Position numbers and translations under genes: made by a program
Notes under the pieces: model-generated
Seen by the model: the letters and a program-made list of their open reading frames with translations, nothing else
Told to the model about the DNA's origin: nothing
Databases searched by the model: none
Assembly: GCA_021785095.1 (NCBI GenBank)
Contig: JAJYGM010000745.1
Coordinates: 1 to 32,137 of the forward strand
Source of the DNA: Actinomycetes bacterium
Lineage (GTDB): Bacteria; Actinomycetota; Acidimicrobiia; Acidimicrobiales; Bog-793
Reading direction: 5' to 3'
DNA length: 32,137 bases
Shown here: positions 8,099 to 16,179 of the stretch, in pieces
How positions within the stretch are numbered: position 1 is the first letter of the stretch
How the letters are laid out: each line of letters begins with the position of its first letter

Positions 8099-8934
8099 CG
8101 GACATCGACACGGGTACCGACGACCTCCTCGGCACCGTCGACGACGGTGTGGCGACGTTGACCTTCAACCGCCCCGAGCGAAGGAATGCGTTCAGCCCCG
8201 CCATGCTCGACGCGCTGTCCCGGACCCTGGCGCAGCTGGAGCTCGACGACGGCGTTCGTTGCATCGTGCTCACCGGAGCGGGCGGAGCGTTCTGCGCCGG
8301 TGGCGATGTGAAGGCGATGGCGGGTGGGTCCAGTGGGGACGGGTCTCCTGCAACTGGCGCCCCGAGCGCGACCTACGACGGCATGGTCCACCGCCAGAGG
8401 GTGAACCAGCGGGAGACGAGCGGACGCCTCTGGCGGATGCCGAAGCCCACCATCGCCGTCATCCCCGGTCCGGCGGCAGGGGCCGGCCTATCGCTGGCGC
8501 TCGCTTGCGACCTGCGCTACGCCGCTCGCGGCGCGATCCTCACGACCGCCTTCGCGAAGGTGGGATTCGCCGGTGACTACGGCGGCACGTGGTTCCTCAC
8601 CCGGCTTGTCGGAGCCGCCAAGGCGCGCGAGCTCTACTTCTTCTCCGAACGCATCACCGCAGACGAGGCCGAAAGGCTGGGCATCGTGAACGCCGTCTTC
8701 GAGCCTGACGAGCTGCAGGAGAACGCCTCCAGGCTTGCTCACCGGCTGGCGGCCGGCCCGTCCATCGCCTACCGCTACATGAAGGAGAACCTGAACAGGG
8801 CGGTGCACGGAGAGCTCTTCGAGTGTCTCGACATGGAGGCCGCCCACCACATCCACACCGGCACGACGGCTGACCACCGTGAGGCGGCGAGGGCGTTCGT
8901 CGAGCGCCGCGAGCCCGTGTTCGAGGGTCGCTGA
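8095..8934 (+). CDS. Crotonase / enoyl-CoA hydratase-isomerase family protein
   Basis: A 279-aa protein of the crotonase fold. It has the N-terminal FNRPERRNAFS motif, the first oxyanion-hole region AFCAGGDVKAM and the second region GPAAGAGLSLALACDLRYA. At the two positions where rat mitochondrial enoyl-CoA hydratase has catalytic glutamates (144 and 164), this protein appears to have Ser and Phe. An Asp occurs instead in GDYGGTWFL. This argues against a classical hydratase and favours an isomerase or another crotonase reaction of the PaaG type. The start is clear: AGGAGGG at 8079-8085 lies 9 nt before the ATG, which overlaps the VOC stop in ATGA. The exact substrate cannot be assigned. Confidence 0.88.
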   Translation: MTDIDTGTDDLLGTVDDGVATLTFNRPERRNAFSPAMLDALSRTLAQLELDDGVRCIVLTGAGGAFCAGGDVKAMAGGSSGDGSPATGAPSATYDGMVHRQRVNQRETSGRLWRMPKPTIAVIPGPAAGAGLSLALACDLRYAARGAILTTAFAKVGFAGDYGGTWFLTRLVGAAKARELYFFSERITADEAERLGIVNAVFEPDELQENASRLAHRLAAGPSIAYRYMKENLNRAVHGELFECLDMEAAHHIHTGTTADHREAARAFVERREPVFEGR

Positions 8935-8965
8935 CCCGCGTCAGGCCACCTCCTTCCGGGCTGGC

Positions 8966-8971
8966 TACGTT
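8966..8971 (+). promoter_or_regulatory. -10 element TACGTT of the ThDP enzyme gene (leaderless)
   Basis: TACGTT ends 7 nt before the ATG at 8979. It selects that ATG over the in-frame TTG at 8970, which overlaps the element, and GTG at 8976. It gives this gene its own promoter in the 44-nt gap after the crotonase stop. Confidence 0.6.
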
Positions 8972-8978
8972 GGCAGTG

Positions 8979-10673
8979 ATGACTCCCTCGCGCACTCCCG
9001 ATCAACACACCGGCGGCGATGCAGTGGTCGACGTGCTCGAGTGGGCAGGCGTCGATGTCGTCTTCGGCATCCCGAGCGTCCACAACCTGCCGACGTACGA
9101 CGCACTTCGACGGCGCGGCACGATCCGGGTGATCTCGGTCCGCCACGAGCAGGCCGCTGCCGCGGCGGCCGACGGCTACGCCCGCGTCACCGGGAAGCTC
9201 GGTGTCTTCCTCACCTCCACGGGGCCTGGTGCGGCCAATGCGATGGGTGGCCAGCTCGAGGCCTTCGTCTCGGGGAGTCCGGTGCTCCACCTGACCGGCC
9301 AGATCGAGACGCAGTACCTCGGCCGGGGACGGGGCTTCATCCACGAGGTACCCGATCAGCCGGCGATGCTGCGATCCCTCTGCAAGCAGGTCTCGCGTCC
9401 GGAGACAGCGGACACGATCGCCGCCACGGTGGCAGAGGCCGCCGAGCTCGCGATGGCGGCCCCGCACGGACCGGCGTGCGTGGAGCTCCCGATCGACCTG
9501 CAGTACGCCGATGCTTCGAGCGACGCGTGGCAGCCGACGCTCGAGTTCCTGCACGAATCGCTCACGATGAACCGCCCTGCCACATGGGTTCATGCGGCCG
9601 AGGTCATCGCCGAGGCACGCTCCCCGTTGATCTGGGCGGGTGGGGGCGCTGTCCGGTCGGGTGCCGAACAGGAGGTGGTCACCCTCGCACGCCGCATCGG
9701 AGCCGGCCTCGTCACGAGCCCGAACGCGCGTGGCATCCTGCCCGAGGACGATCCACTCTGCATCGGCAACCTGCCCTGGGACCCGCAGGTTCGTGAGCTC
9801 GTGACCGACGCCGATCTCCTCGTCGGCATCGGGACCCGGTACCAGGGCCCCAACACCCAGAACTGGAAGATGGAGCTGTCACCCTCGATCGTCCAGATCG
9901 ACATCGACCCCTCGATCCCTCACCGCAACTATCGGGCGACGGTGGAGGCGCGAGGTGACGCGAAGACGGTCGTCGCATACATCCTCCGTCATCTCGAGCA
10001 GATGGGTCCCTGGGTGCCGGAGCCCGACCCGGAGTGGCTCGCCCGCGTCGCGAGCGTCGCAAACGCAGCACGCGGCCGCCTTCGCAAGACGCTCGGCGGG
10101 CAGGTCGACCTGCTCGACGAGCTGACGCCTCTGCTCTCGGAGAACACGGTCGTCGTGAAGGACTCGACGATCCCGGCTTACACATGGGGAAACCGCCTGC
10201 TCCCGGTGCGCCGGACGCGAACGTCGATCATGCCGAACGGCTTTGCGATCGGGCTCGGCGTTCCCCACGCCCTCGGTGCCGCCGTCGGCAATGGCGGCCA
10301 TCCCGTCGTCTGCATGGTGGGCGACGGCGGGTTCATGTTGAGCGCCACCGAGCTCGCCACCCTGGCCGAGGAGCAACTGCCGGTCGTGTGCCTCCTCTTC
10401 AACGACGGGGGTTACGGGATCCTGCGCAACATCCAGGACCAGCAGTACGAGAGGCGGATCGGAGTCGACCTCGGCAGCCCCGACTTCTGCGGTCTCGCTC
10501 GGGCGCTCGGGGTCGAGGCTGAGAGGGTGACGACGGCGTCCCAGTTCGGGACGGTCGTGAAGAGTGCCCTTGCGGCGGGCAAGCCGTATCTCGTCGAGGT
10601 CGACAGCGAGGCGATCGGCCCGATGGCCACGCCGTACACCGGGACCTCGCTGCCGCCGAGCGCCCGGAGGTAG
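8979..10673 (+). CDS. Thiamine diphosphate-dependent enzyme, acetolactate synthase/benzoylformate decarboxylase-like
   Basis: A 564-aa enzyme with the three domains of the pyruvate-oxidase/acetolactate-synthase family: N-terminal PYR domain, central FAD/nucleotide-type domain and C-terminal PP domain. The catalytic Glu57 that activates the cofactor is in SVRHEQAAAAAADGYAR. The ThDP/Mg site is GDGGFMLSATELATL (from residue 448) ending at Asn475 in LLFNDGGYG. No regulatory small subunit or ilvC is next to it, so a catabolic 2-oxo-acid decarboxylase or carboligase is at least as likely as branched-chain amino acid synthesis. It converges on the aldehyde dehydrogenase gene with only about 10 bp between the two stops. 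The fold and cofactor are certain; the substrate is not. Confidence 0.88.
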   Translation: MTPSRTPDQHTGGDAVVDVLEWAGVDVVFGIPSVHNLPTYDALRRRGTIRVISVRHEQAAAAAADGYARVTGKLGVFLTSTGPGAANAMGGQLEAFVSGSPVLHLTGQIETQYLGRGRGFIHEVPDQPAMLRSLCKQVSRPETADTIAATVAEAAELAMAAPHGPACVELPIDLQYADASSDAWQPTLEFLHESLTMNRPATWVHAAEVIAEARSPLIWAGGGAVRSGAEQEVVTLARRIGAGLVTSPNARGILPEDDPLCIGNLPWDPQVRELVTDADLLVGIGTRYQGPNTQNWKMELSPSIVQIDIDPSIPHRNYRATVEARGDAKTVVAYILRHLEQMGPWVPEPDPEWLARVASVANAARGRLRKTLGGQVDLLDELTPLLSENTVVVKDSTIPAYTWGNRLLPVRRTRTSIMPNGFAIGLGVPHALGAAVGNGGHPVVCMVGDGGFMLSATELATLAEEQLPVVCLLFNDGGYGILRNIQDQQYERRIGVDLGSPDFCGLARALGVEAERVTTASQFGTVVKSALAAGKPYLVEVDSEAIGPMATPYTGTSLPPSARR

Positions 10674-10683
10674 CGCTCCCCGA

Positions 10684-12246
10684 TCAGGGCAGGACCTGGA
10701 ACTCCCGGTTCGCGACGATCGTGTCGGTGTCCATCTGGGCTCTCTGCAGCCGCCCCGAGTAGTCCCAGTTCATGGACTGCCAGCGCGTCATCTGCTCGAG
10801 CACCCACTTGCCCGACTGGCGAGAGCCGTTGCCCGACTTCCCGTTGCCGCCGAACGGGAGGTGGGCCTCCGCGCCCGAGGTCGAGTTGTTCACGCTCACC
10901 ATGCCGGCAGAGATGCGGTTCCGGAACCGGAAGACGGCTTCGGGGGACTGCGTGTAGATGGACGAGGAGAGCCCGTAACCCGAGCAGTTGGCGAGCTCGA
11001 TGGCCTCGTCGAAGTCGGCGAAGGTGCTGACGCCGATCATCGGTCCGAACGTCTCGGTGCGGGCCAGCTCGTCGTCGACCCGAACGCCGTCCACGATCGC
11101 AGGGTGGCAGAAGACGCCCGCGTCCGGATCCCCGACGAAGCCCGCCCTCGGCGCGCCCGACGTGATCCTCCCGGACGCGCTGCTCCCGAGCACGCGGTGG
11201 TGCGGCGCGATGAGTGTGTCCAAGTACTCCTGGAAGCGCGTGGCGAAACGCTCGTCCAGCATCGGCCCGTACAGCACCTCCTCGAACGGGTCGCCGATGG
11301 GGGAGGTGCCGAGGCGCTCGGTCAGGGCTTCGACGAACGCGTCATGGCACGACTCGTGCACGATCGCGGTGCCGAGCGACGTGCAGCGCTGTCCGGCCGT
11401 CCCGAATCCGGAGAACAGGGCACCTTCCACCGCCAGTTCGAGGTCGGCGTCCGGCATGATCACCATCGGGTTCTTGCCACCGAGCTCGAGGCAAGCCGAC
11501 TGCACGTGCCGTCCGGTCAGCTCTCCGATCGCCGAGCCGACCGCCGACGACCCGGTGAAGCCCACCTTGTCGACCAGTCGCTCGGTGAGACTGCGCTCGA
11601 GGCCTGCGAAGGTCGCGGCGCCATCGGCCAGCACGAGGTTGAGCACGCCGTCGGGGATGCCTCCCGCCGTGAAGCACTCGAAGAGGGCGGTCGCGACCGC
11701 GGCTGAGTATTCGGCGGGCTTCCAGACGACGCTGTCCCCGCACAGCAATGCCGGCACGAGGTACCACGACGGCACGGCCACCGGGAAGTTGCCCGCGGTG
11801 ATGACGGCGACGTTGCCGACAGGCATGCGGAATGTGAACAACGCCTTGTCCTTCATCTCCGAGGGCACCGTCTCGCCGTACAGACGGCGCCCCTCGCCGA
11901 GGAAGAAGTCACAGGTGTCGATGATCTCCTGCACCTCACCGAGCGCCTCTGCGAGCGGCTTGCCGACCTCGCGGGTGACGAGGCGTGCAAGCGAGTCCTT
12001 GTTCGCCTCGACGATGCGCCCGATCTCGGCGATCACTCGGCCGCGCACCGGAGGGGGCACCTCCGCCCACGCCGCCTGCGCCCGCTTGGCCGTCCGGGCT
12101 GCTTCGACGAAGGTCTCGTCACTGCCGAGCGCGACCTCGGCGACGGTGTCGTCGAGGTGTGCCGGGTTCGTCGACAGCATCTGACCACCGGTGTCGTCAG
12201 CGGTCGCCTTGCCACCGATGATGGAGGAACAAGCTCGGACGGTCAT
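10684..12246 (-). CDS. Aldehyde dehydrogenase, probable L-piperideine-6-carboxylate (aminoadipate semialdehyde) dehydrogenase
   Basis: A 520-aa NAD(P)-dependent aldehyde dehydrogenase. It has the general base Glu254 in LELGGKNP, the nucleophile Cys288 in GTAGQRCTS, the cofactor-binding region GFTGSSAVGSAIG and the C-terminal PFGGNGKSGNGSRQSG loop. Its start codon overlaps the lat stop by 4 bp (ATGA at 12243-12246), so it is translationally coupled to lysine 6-aminotransferase. Lat makes alpha-aminoadipate 6-semialdehyde, which cyclises to piperideine-6-carboxylate, and this enzyme would oxidise it to alpha-aminoadipate. The family match is certain. The substrate is inferred from coupling to lat; semialdehyde dehydrogenases with other substrates look similar. 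Confidence 0.88.
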   Translation of the reverse strand: MTVRACSSIIGGKATADDTGGQMLSTNPAHLDDTVAEVALGSDETFVEAARTAKRAQAAWAEVPPPVRGRVIAEIGRIVEANKDSLARLVTREVGKPLAEALGEVQEIIDTCDFFLGEGRRLYGETVPSEMKDKALFTFRMPVGNVAVITAGNFPVAVPSWYLVPALLCGDSVVWKPAEYSAAVATALFECFTAGGIPDGVLNLVLADGAATFAGLERSLTERLVDKVGFTGSSAVGSAIGELTGRHVQSACLELGGKNPMVIMPDADLELAVEGALFSGFGTAGQRCTSLGTAIVHESCHDAFVEALTERLGTSPIGDPFEEVLYGPMLDERFATRFQEYLDTLIAPHHRVLGSSASGRITSGAPRAGFVGDPDAGVFCHPAIVDGVRVDDELARTETFGPMIGVSTFADFDEAIELANCSGYGLSSSIYTQSPEAVFRFRNRISAGMVSVNNSTSGAEAHLPFGGNGKSGNGSRQSGKWVLEQMTRWQSMNWDYSGRLQRAQMDTDTIVANREFQVLP

Positions 12247-13658
12247 TGCGCCACCTCCTCGCTGAGCCGTGCCAGCACTCGCCCGAGTGCGGCTGCTCCC
12301 TGGTCGATCTCGTCAGCGGAGACCGACAGCGCCGGCCGGAACCGGACAGATCGTTCCCCGCAGGGAAGGGTGATCACTCGCTCGGACTCGCGCAGGTCGT
12401 AGACGACCCGATCTCGCAGCTCCTTCGAGGGGAGGTCGAAGGCGACGAGCAGGCCGCGCCCGCGCGGGTTCGTCACCGTCCGAGCATGCTCGGCGGCAAG
12501 GGACTGGACGTGGCTCAGAAGACGCCTGCCCTCTGTGCGGGCGTTGCCCATGGCATCCGTCGAGCGGATGAGCTCGAGCAGGCGGGTCGAACGCACCATG
12601 TCGACGAGGTTGCCTCCCCAGGTCGAATTGATCCGGCTCGGCGTCCGGAACACGTTGTCCGGGATCTCGTGCACTCGCCGCCCGGCCATGATGCCACCGA
12701 GCTGGACCTTCTTCCCGAACGCGACGACATCGGGCTCCAGCCCGAGCTGCTCGTAGCACCAGCGGGAACCCGTGACGCCGACGCCGGTCTGCACCTCGTC
12801 CATGATGAACAGGGCGTCGTTCGCACGGCACAGGTCCTGGATCGCCCGAAGGAACTCCGCCCGCAGGTGGCGGTCACCGCCTTCGGCCTGGATCGGCTCT
12901 GCGATGAAGCAGGCGATGTCGTGCCGATGGCGCTCGAACGCCGCCTCCGCCTCGCCGATGGCCGACCGCTCGGCCTCCTCGACCTCCGCCAAGTGCTCCT
13001 CCAGCGGGAACGTGACCGCAGGCGACGAGATGCGTGGCCAGTCGAACTTCGGGAACCGGTCGACCTTCACGGGATCGGTGTTCGTGAGCGACATCGTGTA
13101 CCCGCTGCGGCCGTGGAAGGCGTGTCGCAGGTGGAGCACGCGCGTCCCGAGGTCTCGGGACCTGCCGGCCGCCTCGTTGTGACGGGACTTCCAGTCGAAT
13201 GCGACCTTGAGGGCGTTCTCGACGGCGAGCGCTCCTCCCTCGATGAAGAAGAGGTGGGGCAGCTCAGGATCGCCGAGCACGTCGGCGAAGGTGTTGGTGA
13301 AACGAGCCAACTCCACGGTCGCGATGTCGGAGTTCGCCGGCTTGTTCACCGCCACGAGTGCGAGCGCGTCGAGGAACTCGGGGTCGTCGACCAACCCGGG
13401 CGGGTTGAGGCCGAGCGGCGATGAGGCGAAGAAGGTGTAGAAGTCCAGGTATTCGGATCCGTCGCGGGCGTCCACGAGCCAGGACCCGTGGCTCTTCGCC
13501 AAGTCGAGCACGAGGGGGAAGGCGTCGACGAGCAGGTGACGCGAGAGGACGGCGTGCACCTCGGAGGGGCTGATGCCGGCTCCTCCGAGGTCTGCCCCGG
13601 CAGCACGACGCCTGCTCTCGCCACCTTCCCGACCACGCTGTCGGAGAGGAGCAGCCAT
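12243..13658 (-). CDS. lat: L-lysine 6-aminotransferase (Lat)
   Basis: A 471-aa class III PLP aminotransferase that closely resembles mycobacterial Lat. It transfers the epsilon-amino group of L-lysine to 2-oxoglutarate, giving aminoadipate semialdehyde and glutamate. Diagnostic segments are HLFFIEGGALAVENALK, DWKSRHNEAAG, HAFHGRSGYTMSLTNT and KFDWPRI. The cofactor Asp287 is in MDEVQTG and the Schiff-base Lys is in AFGKKVQLGG (Lys316 or 317). The N-terminus is about 10 residues longer than mycobacterial Lat and Arg-rich. The start is nevertheless supported by a TAGGCT -10 box exactly 7 nt before the ATG at 13658. It is the first gene of a two-gene operon with the aldehyde dehydrogenase. In mycobacteria lat lies beside an Lrp-type gene; here an Lrp gene lies about 3.6 kb away. 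Confidence 0.95.
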   Translation of the reverse strand: MAAPLRQRGREGGESRRRAAGADLGGAGISPSEVHAVLSRHLLVDAFPLVLDLAKSHGSWLVDARDGSEYLDFYTFFASSPLGLNPPGLVDDPEFLDALALVAVNKPANSDIATVELARFTNTFADVLGDPELPHLFFIEGGALAVENALKVAFDWKSRHNEAAGRSRDLGTRVLHLRHAFHGRSGYTMSLTNTDPVKVDRFPKFDWPRISSPAVTFPLEEHLAEVEEAERSAIGEAEAAFERHRHDIACFIAEPIQAEGGDRHLRAEFLRAIQDLCRANDALFIMDEVQTGVGVTGSRWCYEQLGLEPDVVAFGKKVQLGGIMAGRRVHEIPDNVFRTPSRINSTWGGNLVDMVRSTRLLELIRSTDAMGNARTEGRRLLSHVQSLAAEHARTVTNPRGRGLLVAFDLPSKELRDRVVYDLRESERVITLPCGERSVRFRPALSVSADEIDQGAAALGRVLARLSEEVAQ

Positions 13659-13665
13659 GGTTGCG

Positions 13666-13671
13666 AGCCTA
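13666..13671 (-). promoter_or_regulatory. -10 element TAGGCT of the lat operon (leaderless)
   Basis: On the minus strand TAGGCT ends 7 nt before the ATG at 13658. It sits inside an imperfect inverted repeat, GTTGC (13660-13664) and GCAAC (13677-13681), which could be an operator. Confidence 0.6.
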
Positions 13672-13704
13672 GTGGAGCAACGCTGGAGCGAGCATCGGCC
13701 GAAC

Positions 13705-13710
13705 TACGCT
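13705..13710 (+). promoter_or_regulatory. -10 element TACGCT of the aminotransferase-epimerase-lipoprotein operon
   Basis: TACGCT lies 23 nt before the ATG at 13734, predicting a short leader of about 16 nt. The leader carries a GGAGGGTG ribosome-binding site at 13725-13732. This contrasts with the leaderless lat promoter on the other strand of the same 75-bp gap. Confidence 0.5.
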
Positions 13711-13733
13711 GGCGACGTTCGATCGGAGGGTGA

Positions 13734-15113
13734 ATGAGTTTCGATCTCGAGTCGCTGATTGAGACCCGTCGGGGTCAGAACTTCAAGCTGCACCAGGAGT
13801 TCCTGAACCCGCAGCTGGCAAGGGTGCTGAAGACCCTCGGCTTCGACCGCTTCTACGAGCGCGGCGAGGGCTGCTACCTGATCGACAGGGAGGGCGAGCG
13901 CTATCTCGACTTCCTGTCCGGCTTCGGCGTGTACGCGCTCGGGCGGTCCCACCCGGTCGTCAAGAAGGCCCTGCACGACGCGCTCGACATGGACCTGCCG
14001 AACCTCGTCCAGCTCGACTGCGCCCTCTTGCCCGGCCTCCTTGCCGAGAGGCTCGTGGGCACCTTGCACGAGGGGATCGGACGGTGCTTCTTCTCGAACT
14101 CGGGAGCGGAGGCCATCGAGTGTGCCGTGAAGTTCTCGAAGTACGCGACCGGCCGACCGCGCGTCCTCTACGCAGAGCACGCCTTCCACGGCCTCACGAA
14201 CGGCGCGTTGTCGCTCAACGGCGGCAAGGAATTCCGTGATGGGTTCGGTCCCCTTCTTCCCGGTTGTGACTCCGTCGGCTTCGGGGACCTCGCGTCGCTC
14301 GAGCGGGAGCTGCGCCGGGGCGACGTCGCAGCCTTCGTCGTCGAGATCATCCAGGGCAAGGGCGTCTACCTCGCGAGCGAGGAGTACTGGGCGGCGGCAG
14401 AACGACTCTGCAGGCAGTACGACACGCTGTTCGTCGCCGACGAGGTGCAGACCGGCCTCGGGCGAACCGGCGCCATGTGGGCGCACGAGCACTACGGCCT
14501 GCGCCCGGACATGGTGACCGTATCAAAGGCGCTCTCCGGCGGTTACGTGCCGATCGGAGCGACTCTGTGCTCGCCGGCGATCTTCGACCGCGTCTACTCG
14601 AAGATGGAGCGCGCGGTCGTCCACTCGACGACGTTCGGGCGGAACCAGCTTGCCATGGTCGCCGGGCTCGCCACGCTGCAGGCGATCGAGGACGAGAACG
14701 TCGTCGATCACGCCCGCGAGATGGGCGAGGCCTTCAACGGGGCGCTGGCGCCGCTCGTCGAGAAGTACGAGATGTTCCACGAGGTCCGTGGCAAGGGCTT
14801 GATGATCGGGCTCGTGTTCGGCGAACCCTCCTCGCTGCGGCTCAAGTCTCGTTGGAAGATGCTCGAAGGGGCCCGCAAGGGCCTGTTCAGCCAGCTCATC
14901 GTCGGCCCGTTGTTCAACCGGCACCGGATCCTCACCCAGGTCGCAGCGGACGGGGTGAACATCGTGAAGCTTCTCCCGCCGCTCGTCTGCGGTCAGGACG
15001 AGGTCGACTCCTTCGTCGCCGCGCTCGACGACGTGCTCGAAGACGCCCATCGCAACTCCTCGCTCGTCTTCGAGTTCGGCAAGACGTTGGCGAAGAGCGC
15101 CCTGCACCGTTGA
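13734..15113 (+). CDS. Class III aminotransferase, hopanoid-locus (HpnO-like) type
   Basis: A 459-aa PLP-dependent class III aminotransferase. It has the cofactor Asp236 in FVADEVQTGLGRTG, the Schiff-base Lys265 in VTVSKALSGGYVPIG, and FFSNSGAEAIECA for phosphate binding. The opening (FDLESLIETRRGQNFKLH, then LARVLKTLGFDRFYERGEG) and the C-terminal ARKGLFSQLIVGPLFNRHRILTQ segment strongly resemble the aminotransferase of the Streptomyces hopanoid cluster, a relative of HpnO, which makes aminobacteriohopanetriol. An HpnA-type epimerase follows after 4 nt, which supports this subgroup. No squalene-hopene cyclase is in the window, so the hopanoid link is by family only. The start has a strong GGAGGG ribosome-binding site. 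Ornithine or 4-aminobutyrate aminotransferase activity is an alternative. Confidence 0.85.
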   Translation: MSFDLESLIETRRGQNFKLHQEFLNPQLARVLKTLGFDRFYERGEGCYLIDREGERYLDFLSGFGVYALGRSHPVVKKALHDALDMDLPNLVQLDCALLPGLLAERLVGTLHEGIGRCFFSNSGAEAIECAVKFSKYATGRPRVLYAEHAFHGLTNGALSLNGGKEFRDGFGPLLPGCDSVGFGDLASLERELRRGDVAAFVVEIIQGKGVYLASEEYWAAAERLCRQYDTLFVADEVQTGLGRTGAMWAHEHYGLRPDMVTVSKALSGGYVPIGATLCSPAIFDRVYSKMERAVVHSTTFGRNQLAMVAGLATLQAIEDENVVDHAREMGEAFNGALAPLVEKYEMFHEVRGKGLMIGLVFGEPSSLRLKSRWKMLEGARKGLFSQLIVGPLFNRHRILTQVAADGVNIVKLLPPLVCGQDEVDSFVAALDDVLEDAHRNSSLVFEFGKTLAKSALHR

Positions 15114-15117
15114 CGCC

Positions 15118-16179
15118 GTGACGATCGAGCCCGGGGACCGGGTCCTCGTCACGGGTGCGTCAGGCTTCATCGGCTCGGCGGTCACGCGTGCGCTCGTCCA
15201 GCGCAAGGCGCGCGTCGTCGCGCTCGTCCAACCATCGGCCGACCAGAAGATGCTGGCGGGGCTGCCTGTGGAGACGGTCGAGGCGGACCTGCGTGAGCGG
15301 GCGCGAGTGGTGGAGGCGGTGCGTGACTGCCGTTTCGTGTTCCATGTCGCGGCGATCTATCGCTTCTGGAGGCCGCGACCGGAGGAGTTCTACGAAGTCA
15401 ACGTCGGCGGAACCCTGAACGTGCTCGAGGCGGCGCTCCGTGCCGGCTCCGAGCGCGTCGTCTACACGAGCACCGTCGGGACCATCGGCCTCGACCACTC
15501 CGGCTCGACGTCGAACGGCGGGCTGAGTCCTGCGAGCGAGATCCACTGGCCGCGGGTCGAGCACCTGTTCGGGCTCTACAAGCAGTCGAAGTACGTGGCC
15601 GAGCACGAAGTGCTGCGCGCCGGCGCGGAAGGCCTTCCCGTCGTGCTCGTTCAACCGACGCTGCCGGTGGGACCCGGTGATGCCGCGCCGACTCCGACGG
15701 GGAGGACGATGCTCGACTTCCTGAACGGGCGGATGCCCGCCTATGTCGACACGGCGATGAACGTCGTGGACGTCGAGGACGTGGCGGCCGGCCACCTGCT
15801 CGCGGCCGAGCTCGGCCGCCAGGGACGCAGCTACGTCCTCGGCGGCGAGAACCTGTCCTTCCGCGAGATCCTCGGCCTGCTCGCCGACATCACCGGTCTT
15901 CCCCCTCCTCGGGTCCGCATCCCGGCTGGCGCCACGCTTGCCGCCGCCTACGTCTCCGAGACGCTCGAGGGCCGCATCGCGCGTCGCCCGCCGCACGTGC
16001 CGCTCGAGGCGGTCCGCATGTCGACGACGAAGATGGTGTACGACGACTCACGAGCAAGAGAGGAGCTCGGTTACGAGTCGCGCCCTGCTCGGGACGCCCT
16101 TTCTCGCTCGGCTCGCTGGTTCGCGGACAACCGCTACGTCACGGAGCGGCGGCTGCGCAAGCTGCGATGGCGCGACTGA
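15118..16179 (+). CDS. hpnA: NAD-dependent epimerase/dehydratase, hopanoid-associated sugar epimerase (HpnA) type
   Basis: A 353-aa extended short-chain dehydrogenase. The Rossmann glycine motif VTGASGFIGSAV is at about residues 10-21, and the catalytic Tyr and Lys are in LYKQSKYVAEHE. HpnA-type segments are VFHVAAIYRFW, VVYTSTVGTIGL, LVQPTLPVGPGDAAPTPTG and DFLNGRMPAYVDTAMN. It begins with GTG 4 nt after the aminotransferase stop and has no good ribosome-binding site, so it is probably translationally coupled. Its last codons overlap the next gene by 13 bp. HpnA family members are found in hopanoid loci, but their exact reaction is not well established, and related enzymes reduce dihydroflavonol-like substrates. 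Confidence 0.85.
   Translation: MTIEPGDRVLVTGASGFIGSAVTRALVQRKARVVALVQPSADQKMLAGLPVETVEADLRERARVVEAVRDCRFVFHVAAIYRFWRPRPEEFYEVNVGGTLNVLEAALRAGSERVVYTSTVGTIGLDHSGSTSNGGLSPASEIHWPRVEHLFGLYKQSKYVAEHEVLRAGAEGLPVVLVQPTLPVGPGDAAPTPTGRTMLDFLNGRMPAYVDTAMNVVDVEDVAAGHLLAAELGRQGRSYVLGGENLSFREILGLLADITGLPPPRVRIPAGATLAAAYVSETLEGRIARRPPHVPLEAVRMSTTKMVYDDSRAREELGYESRPARDALSRSARWFADNRYVTERRLRKLRWRD

Noticed and set aside
8979..10673. Biosynthetic acetolactate synthase (ilvB)
   Set aside because: No small-subunit gene, ilvC or leader peptide is present, and the context is catabolic, so the gene symbol was withheld.
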